Part shown: piece after piece, positions 60,204 to 64,000 of the stretch
Position numbering within the stretch: position 1 is the first letter of the stretch
How the letters are laid out: each line of letters begins with the position of its first letter
NCBI RefSeq assembly: GCF_002043005.1
Contig: NZ_CP020330.1
Location: 4,420,001 to 4,484,000, forward strand
Direction of reading: 5' to 3'
DNA length: 64,000 nt
From: Martelella mediterranea DSM 17316
Lineage (GTDB): Bacteria; Pseudomonadota; Alphaproteobacteria; Rhizobiales; Rhizobiaceae
The notes under the pieces: model-generated
What the model was told of the DNA's origin: nothing
What the model saw: the letters and a program-made list of their open reading frames with translations, nothing else
Database searches by the model: none
Translations under genes and position numbers: made by a program

Positions 60204-62651
60204 TCACTCCGCCGGCTCGGTCTGCCCGACCACGGCCATCGGCTTGAATTCGTGCTTGTCCTTGCCGGAGACGCGCTCCGACCACGGGTCGACCTGGGCA
60301 TATTTCTGGCTTTCGACGAAGCGCTCGAAATAGGCCTTGCGCTTGTCCGCATCGTCCATGATCTGGGCGCGGACCTCGTCATAGCCGATGCGTTTTGCCC
60401 ATTTGTAGATGCGCTCCAGATAGCGGCCCTGCTCGCGATACATCTGGGTGAGCGCCACGATGTGCTCCAGCGCCTCGTCCTCGGTCTTGACCATGCCGAG
60501 CACTTCCGTGCCCCGGATTTCCAGCCCGGCGGCGCCGGCGAAATGGATTTCGAAGCCACTATCGACGCAGATCACGCCGATATCCTTGCAGGTCGCCTCG
60601 GCGCAGTTGCGCGGACAGCCCGAAACGGCAAGCTTCAGCTTGGCCGGCGTCCACGAGCCCCACATGAACTTTTCGAGCCGAATGCCGAGCCCGGTGGAAT
60701 CCTGGGTCCCGAACCGGCACCAGTCGCTGCCGACGCAGGTCTTCACCGTGCGCAAGCCCTTGGCATAGGCCTGGCCCGAGACGAAGCCCGCCTTGCCGAG
60801 ATCGGCCCAGACCGCCGGCAGGTCCTCCTTCTTCACGCCCAGCATGTCGATGCGCTGGCCGCCGGTGCATTTGACGGTCGGGATCTCGTATTTGTCGACG
60901 ACATCGGCAATCGCGCGCAGCTCCTTCGATGAGGTGACCCCGCCCCACATGCGCGGCACCACCGAATAGGTGCCGTCCTTCTGGATATTGGCGTGGACGC
61001 GCTCGTTGATGAAGCGTGACTGATAGTCGTCGGCATATTCGCCGGGCCAGTCGCAGACGAGATAGTAATTGAGCGCCGGACGGCATTTGGCGCAGCCGCA
61101 GGAGGTTTTCCATTCAAGCTCCTGCATCACGGCGGGGATGGTCTTCAACCCCTTGGCGCGGATCAGGCGCCGGACATCGTCATGGCCGAGATCGGTGCAG
61201 CCGCAAACCGGCTGGACGGCCGCAGGGTTATAGGCATCCCCCAGCGTCAGCGCCATCAGCTGCTCGACCAGCCCGGTGCAGGTGCCGCACGACGCCGAGG
61301 CCTTCGTGTGGGCGCGGACATCGTCGAGCGAGGTCAGGCCCTTGTCCTTGATCGCGGTGACGATCTTGCCCTTGCAGATACCGTTGCAGCCGCAGATTTC
61401 CGCATCATCCGGAAGCGCCGCGACGGCCGCCGCCGGATCGGCAGCGCCACCGCCCTGATAGGCCTGGCCGTAGATCAGCGTCTCGCGCATTTCCGAGACA
61501 TCGGTTCCGCGCTTCAGCATTTCGAAATACCAGGCGCCATCGGCGGTGTCGCCGTAAAGCACGGCGCCGATCACGCGGTTGTCCTTCAGGATGACGCGCT
61601 TGTAGACGCCGCGCGTGGCATCGCGCAGCACCACCTCCTCGCGGTCCGGCCCCTCGGCGAAATCGCCGGCCGAAAACAGCTTGATGCCGGTGACCTTCAG
61701 CTTGGTGTTGACATGCGATCCCTTGTATTCGGCCGCGCCACCGGCAAGCCGGTCGGCAAGCACGATGGCGCTCTCATAGAGGGGCGCGACGAGACCGTAA
61801 CAGACGCCGCGATGTTCAGCGCATTCGCCGAGCGCGAAGATCGAAGGATCGGAGGTCGCCATGCCGTCATCGACGACGATGCCGCGATTGGTTTCCAGTC
61901 CAGCATCCTTGGCGAGCGCCGCCGCCGGGCGGATGCCCACCGCCATCACCACCATGTCGGCGGAGATGATGCGGCCATCCTCCAGCTCGACGCCTTCGAC
62001 TTTGCCGCTCCCGAGAATCTGTTTGGTATTGGCCTTGGTGATGATCTCGATGCCGCGATCGTCGAGCGCCTTTTCCAGCAGGTAGGCGGCTGCCGGATCG
62101 AGCTGGCGCTCCATGATCGTGTCCATCAGGTGCAGCACAGTGACGCTCATGCCGCGCTGCTTCAGCCCGTAGGCCGCTTCAAGCCCCAGAAGCCCGCCGC
62201 CGATGACGACCGCATGGCCCTGCCCTTCGGCGATCTTCAGCATCCGGTCAACGTCATCCAGATCGCGATAGGCCAGCACGCCCGGCAGATCGTGGCCCGG
62301 CACGGGGATGATGAAGGGCGAGGAACCGGTGGCGATCACCAGCCGGTCATAAGAGGCCGTTACGCCGTTTTCGGCGGTGACGGCCTTCGCCTCCCGGTCG
62401 ATCTTCGCAACCTTCGCGCCGCGATGCAGCGTCACGCCGTGTTCCTCGTACCAGTCATCGCCATGGATGATGATGTCTTCATAGGTCTTTTCGCCCGAGA
62501 GCACGGGCGACAGCATGATGCGGTCGTAGTTCACCCGGGGTTCGGCGTTGAAGATGGTGACGTCATAGAGGCCGGGGGCGCGCTCGAACAGCTCTTCGAG
62601 CATGCGCCCGGGCGCCATGCCGTTTCCGATGATGACAAGTTTCTGGGCCAT
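60204..62651 (-). CDS. nirB: Nitrite reductase (NADH) large subunit
   Basis: 815 residues. FAD/NAD domain with LVIIGNGMAPGRMLEELFER at the start and the NADH motif VVIGGGLLGLEAAYGL; BFD-like [2Fe-2S] region with CGCNGICKGK and CGTCTG (about 420-465); siroheme/[4Fe-4S] ligands in CVGSDWC (639-645) and CPRNC (679-683). Length and motifs are those of assimilatory NADH nitrite reductase. Starts 5 nt after the nitrate-type ABC ATPase and is followed by nirD and cysG: a complete nitrite-assimilation unit. Confidence 0.95.
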   Translation of the reverse strand: MAQKLVIIGNGMAPGRMLEELFERAPGLYDVTIFNAEPRVNYDRIMLSPVLSGEKTYEDIIIHGDDWYEEHGVTLHRGAKVAKIDREAKAVTAENGVTASYDRLVIATGSSPFIIPVPGHDLPGVLAYRDLDDVDRMLKIAEGQGHAVVIGGGLLGLEAAYGLKQRGMSVTVLHLMDTIMERQLDPAAAYLLEKALDDRGIEIITKANTKQILGSGKVEGVELEDGRIISADMVVMAVGIRPAAALAKDAGLETNRGIVVDDGMATSDPSIFALGECAEHRGVCYGLVAPLYESAIVLADRLAGGAAEYKGSHVNTKLKVTGIKLFSAGDFAEGPDREEVVLRDATRGVYKRVILKDNRVIGAVLYGDTADGAWYFEMLKRGTDVSEMRETLIYGQAYQGGGAADPAAAVAALPDDAEICGCNGICKGKIVTAIKDKGLTSLDDVRAHTKASASCGTCTGLVEQLMALTLGDAYNPAAVQPVCGCTDLGHDDVRRLIRAKGLKTIPAVMQELEWKTSCGCAKCRPALNYYLVCDWPGEYADDYQSRFINERVHANIQKDGTYSVVPRMWGGVTSSKELRAIADVVDKYEIPTVKCTGGQRIDMLGVKKEDLPAVWADLGKAGFVSGQAYAKGLRTVKTCVGSDWCRFGTQDSTGLGIRLEKFMWGSWTPAKLKLAVSGCPRNCAEATCKDIGVICVDSGFEIHFAGAAGLEIRGTEVLGMVKTEDEALEHIVALTQMYREQGRYLERIYKWAKRIGYDEVRAQIMDDADKRKAYFERFVESQKYAQVDPWSERVSGKDKHEFKPMAVVGQTEPAE

Positions 62652-62656
62652 GATGT

Positions 62657-64000
62657 CTACTCCGCTGCGACGCGTTTGTTGCAGGTCTGCCGGCTGATGC
62701 GCTGGTCGCGCTTCTGCCTGATGGCGGCAAGCTGTTCCTCGGCGGGCGAGGCCCCGCCTTCATAGGCTTCGAGAAATTCCAGCAGTTCTTCGCGGTAGGC
62801 GTAATAATCCGGGTGGTCGAGCAGCGCTTTCCGAGAGCGCGGGCGCGGCAGGTCGACCTCCATGATATTGCCGATGCGGGCATTCGGCCCGTTCGACATC
62901 ATCACCACCCGGTCGGCCAAGAGAATTGCCTCATCGACATCATGGGTCACGCAGATGGCGGTGACCTTGGTGCGCGACCAGACTTCCATCAGCACCTCCT
63001 GCAGCTCCCAGCGGGTCAGGCTGTCGAGCATGCCGAATGGCTCGTCGAGCAGCAGCAGCTTAGGCGACAGCGCGAAGGCGCGGGCAATGCCGACGCGTTG
63101 CTTCATGCCGTTCGACATGTCGGCCGCCGCACGGTTCATCGCATCGCCAAGACCGACGCGCTCGAGATAGTATCCGACGACATCGCGACGTTCGGCGGGG
63201 CTTGCCTTGGGATAGACCCGGTCAACGCCGAGCGCGACATTCTCGCGGGCCGTCAGCCAAGGCATCAGCGAGGGGGCCTGAAACACCACGGCACGATCCG
63301 GCCCGGCGCCGGAGATCTCGCGGCCATCGAGAATAATGCCCCCGGCATTGATCGGGTTCAGCCCCGCCGCCATCGACAGCACAGTCGACTTTCCGCAGCC
63401 GGAGTGGCCGATGATGGAAATGAACTCGCCCTTCTTCATCTTCAGGTCGAAGCCCTCGACGACGGTCAGCGGCCCCTTGGGCGTCGGATAGATCTTGGTG
63501 ACGTTGGAGAATTCCACATAGCCGCTCTCGATGGGCGACTGCGCCTTTTCGCGATAGGCCGCCGGCAGCGGCTTCGAGGTCGATTTGAGCGAAATCGGAA
63601 CGACATTGGGTAGCGTTTCCACCCGCGCGGTTTCAGGCTTGGCGCTAACGCCGACATCCATCAGATATTCGGTGACAGCCGAGCGTAGCCGGATGAAATC
63701 CGGGTCGGAATTCATCGCCGCGCGCTCGCGCGGCCGGGCAATGTTCACATCGAAGGAGGGACCGAAAGTGGCGTTGGGGCCGGGCGTCAGCGGCACGATC
63801 CGGTCTGCCAGAAGAATGGCCTCGTCGACATCATTGGTGACGAGAATGATGGTCTTCTTCTCTTTCTGCGAGATATCGGCGAGCTCGTCCTGCAGCTTGG
63901 CGCGGGTCAGCGCATCAAGTGCGGACAGCGGCTCGTCGAGCAGCAGCAGGTCCGGCTGCATGGCGAGCGCACGGGCGACCGAAACGCGCTGGCGCATACC
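62657..64000 (-). CDS. Nitrate/nitrite-type ABC transporter ATP-binding protein, tandem ATPases (5' end outside window)
   Basis: The 448 residues seen (runs off the right edge; no start) contain the end of a first ATPase domain (signature [21 protein letters not shown]-loop LSALDALT) and a whole second one ([55 protein letters not shown]), joined by a linker of about 110 residues. Tandem-ATPase fusions occur in NrtC/NrtD-type nitrate importers. Directly upstream of nirB, so nitrate/nitrite uptake is the likely role; the permease and receptor genes would lie beyond the window. Confidence 0.88.
   Translation of the reverse strand, partial: GMRQRVSVARALAMQPDLLLLDEPLSALDALTRAKLQDELADISQKEKKTIILVTNDVDEAILLADRIVPLTPGPNATFGPSFDVNIARPRERAAMNSDPDFIRLRSAVTEYLMDVGVSAKPETARVETLPNVVPISLKSTSKPLPAAYREKAQSPIESGYVEFSNVTKIYPTPKGPLTVVEGFDLKMKKGEFISIIGHSGCGKSTVLSMAAGLNPINAGGIILDGREISGAGPDRAVVFQAPSLMPWLTARENVALGVDRVYPKASPAERRDVVGYYLERVGLGDAMNRAAADMSNGMKQRVGIARAFALSPKLLLLDEPFGMLDSLTRWELQEVLMEVWSRTKVTAICVTHDVDEAILLADRVVMMSNGPNARIGNIMEVDLPRPRSRKALLDHPDYYAYREELLEFLEAYEGGASPAEEQLAAIRQKRDQRISRQTCNKRVAAE

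Overview
The window reads as a chromosome or large-replicon segment of a GC-rich alphaproteobacterium of the order Hyphomicrobiales (Rhizobiaceae/Aurantimonadaceae type). The inference rests on the codon usage and gene families, three TRAP importers and several other solute importers, AraC/LysR/GntR regulators next to catabolic genes, a sulfate-activation set of the cysD-cysN/C type, and two copies of a RIME-like intergenic repeat seen in rhizobia. No plasmid, phage or IS gene is visible, and no tRNA, rRNA or CRISPR array was seen. Genus and species cannot be fixed from the sequence alone.

Layout. 0-4 kb: an FMN-riboswitch-controlled riboflavin operon (ribD-ribBA-ribH, no ribE) with a clear promoter and terminator. 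4-10 kb: a DUF1428/MarR pair, mannonate dehydratase (uxuA), a GntR regulator and a three-gene TRAP importer, probably for uronate-related acids. 10-15 kb: a membrane diguanylate cyclase, then a TRAP importer with fused Q and M permease subunits preceded by a TPP riboswitch, pointing to thiamine or a thiamine precursor as substrate. 15-25 kb: a lytic transglycosylase lipoprotein, a Wzz/BY-kinase, a WecA-like glycosyl-1-phosphate transferase, a UGT-like glycosyltransferase and the PAPS-forming set cysD-cysN/C-cysQ. 25-29 kb: a third TRAP importer with a Crp/Fnr regulator.

29-38 kb holds the most unusual locus, one tightly packed minus-strand operon: TrpA-like protein, FGGY sugar kinase, ribose-type ABC importer (binding protein, ATPase, permease), TrpB-like protein, second TrpA-like protein, with an AraC regulator upstream. 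The TrpB-like protein has Tyr where TrpB carries its PLP Schiff-base lysine, while both TrpA-like proteins keep the two catalytic carboxylates. This looks like a repurposed tryptophan-synthase module serving catabolism of an imported sugar- or polyol-bearing compound. Immediately beyond lie a StyA/indole-monooxygenase-like flavoprotein, an SDR dehydrogenase and a flavin reductase with a second AraC regulator, the gene set used for indole or styrene oxidation. A functional link between the two loci is attractive but unproven.

42-50 kb: LysR regulator, Nit1-like amidase and a complete peptide/opine-type ABC importer ending in a small unknown protein. 50-58 kb: a 2,347-residue autotransporter with about 18 copies of a GIVAQSIGGGGG motif and acidic inserts, followed by a TIGR03032 protein. 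58-64 kb: assimilatory nitrite reduction (nitrate-type ABC ATPase, nirB, nirD, cysG). Here the three enzymes and the siroheme maker form a single unit, with CysG supplying the cofactor for NirB.
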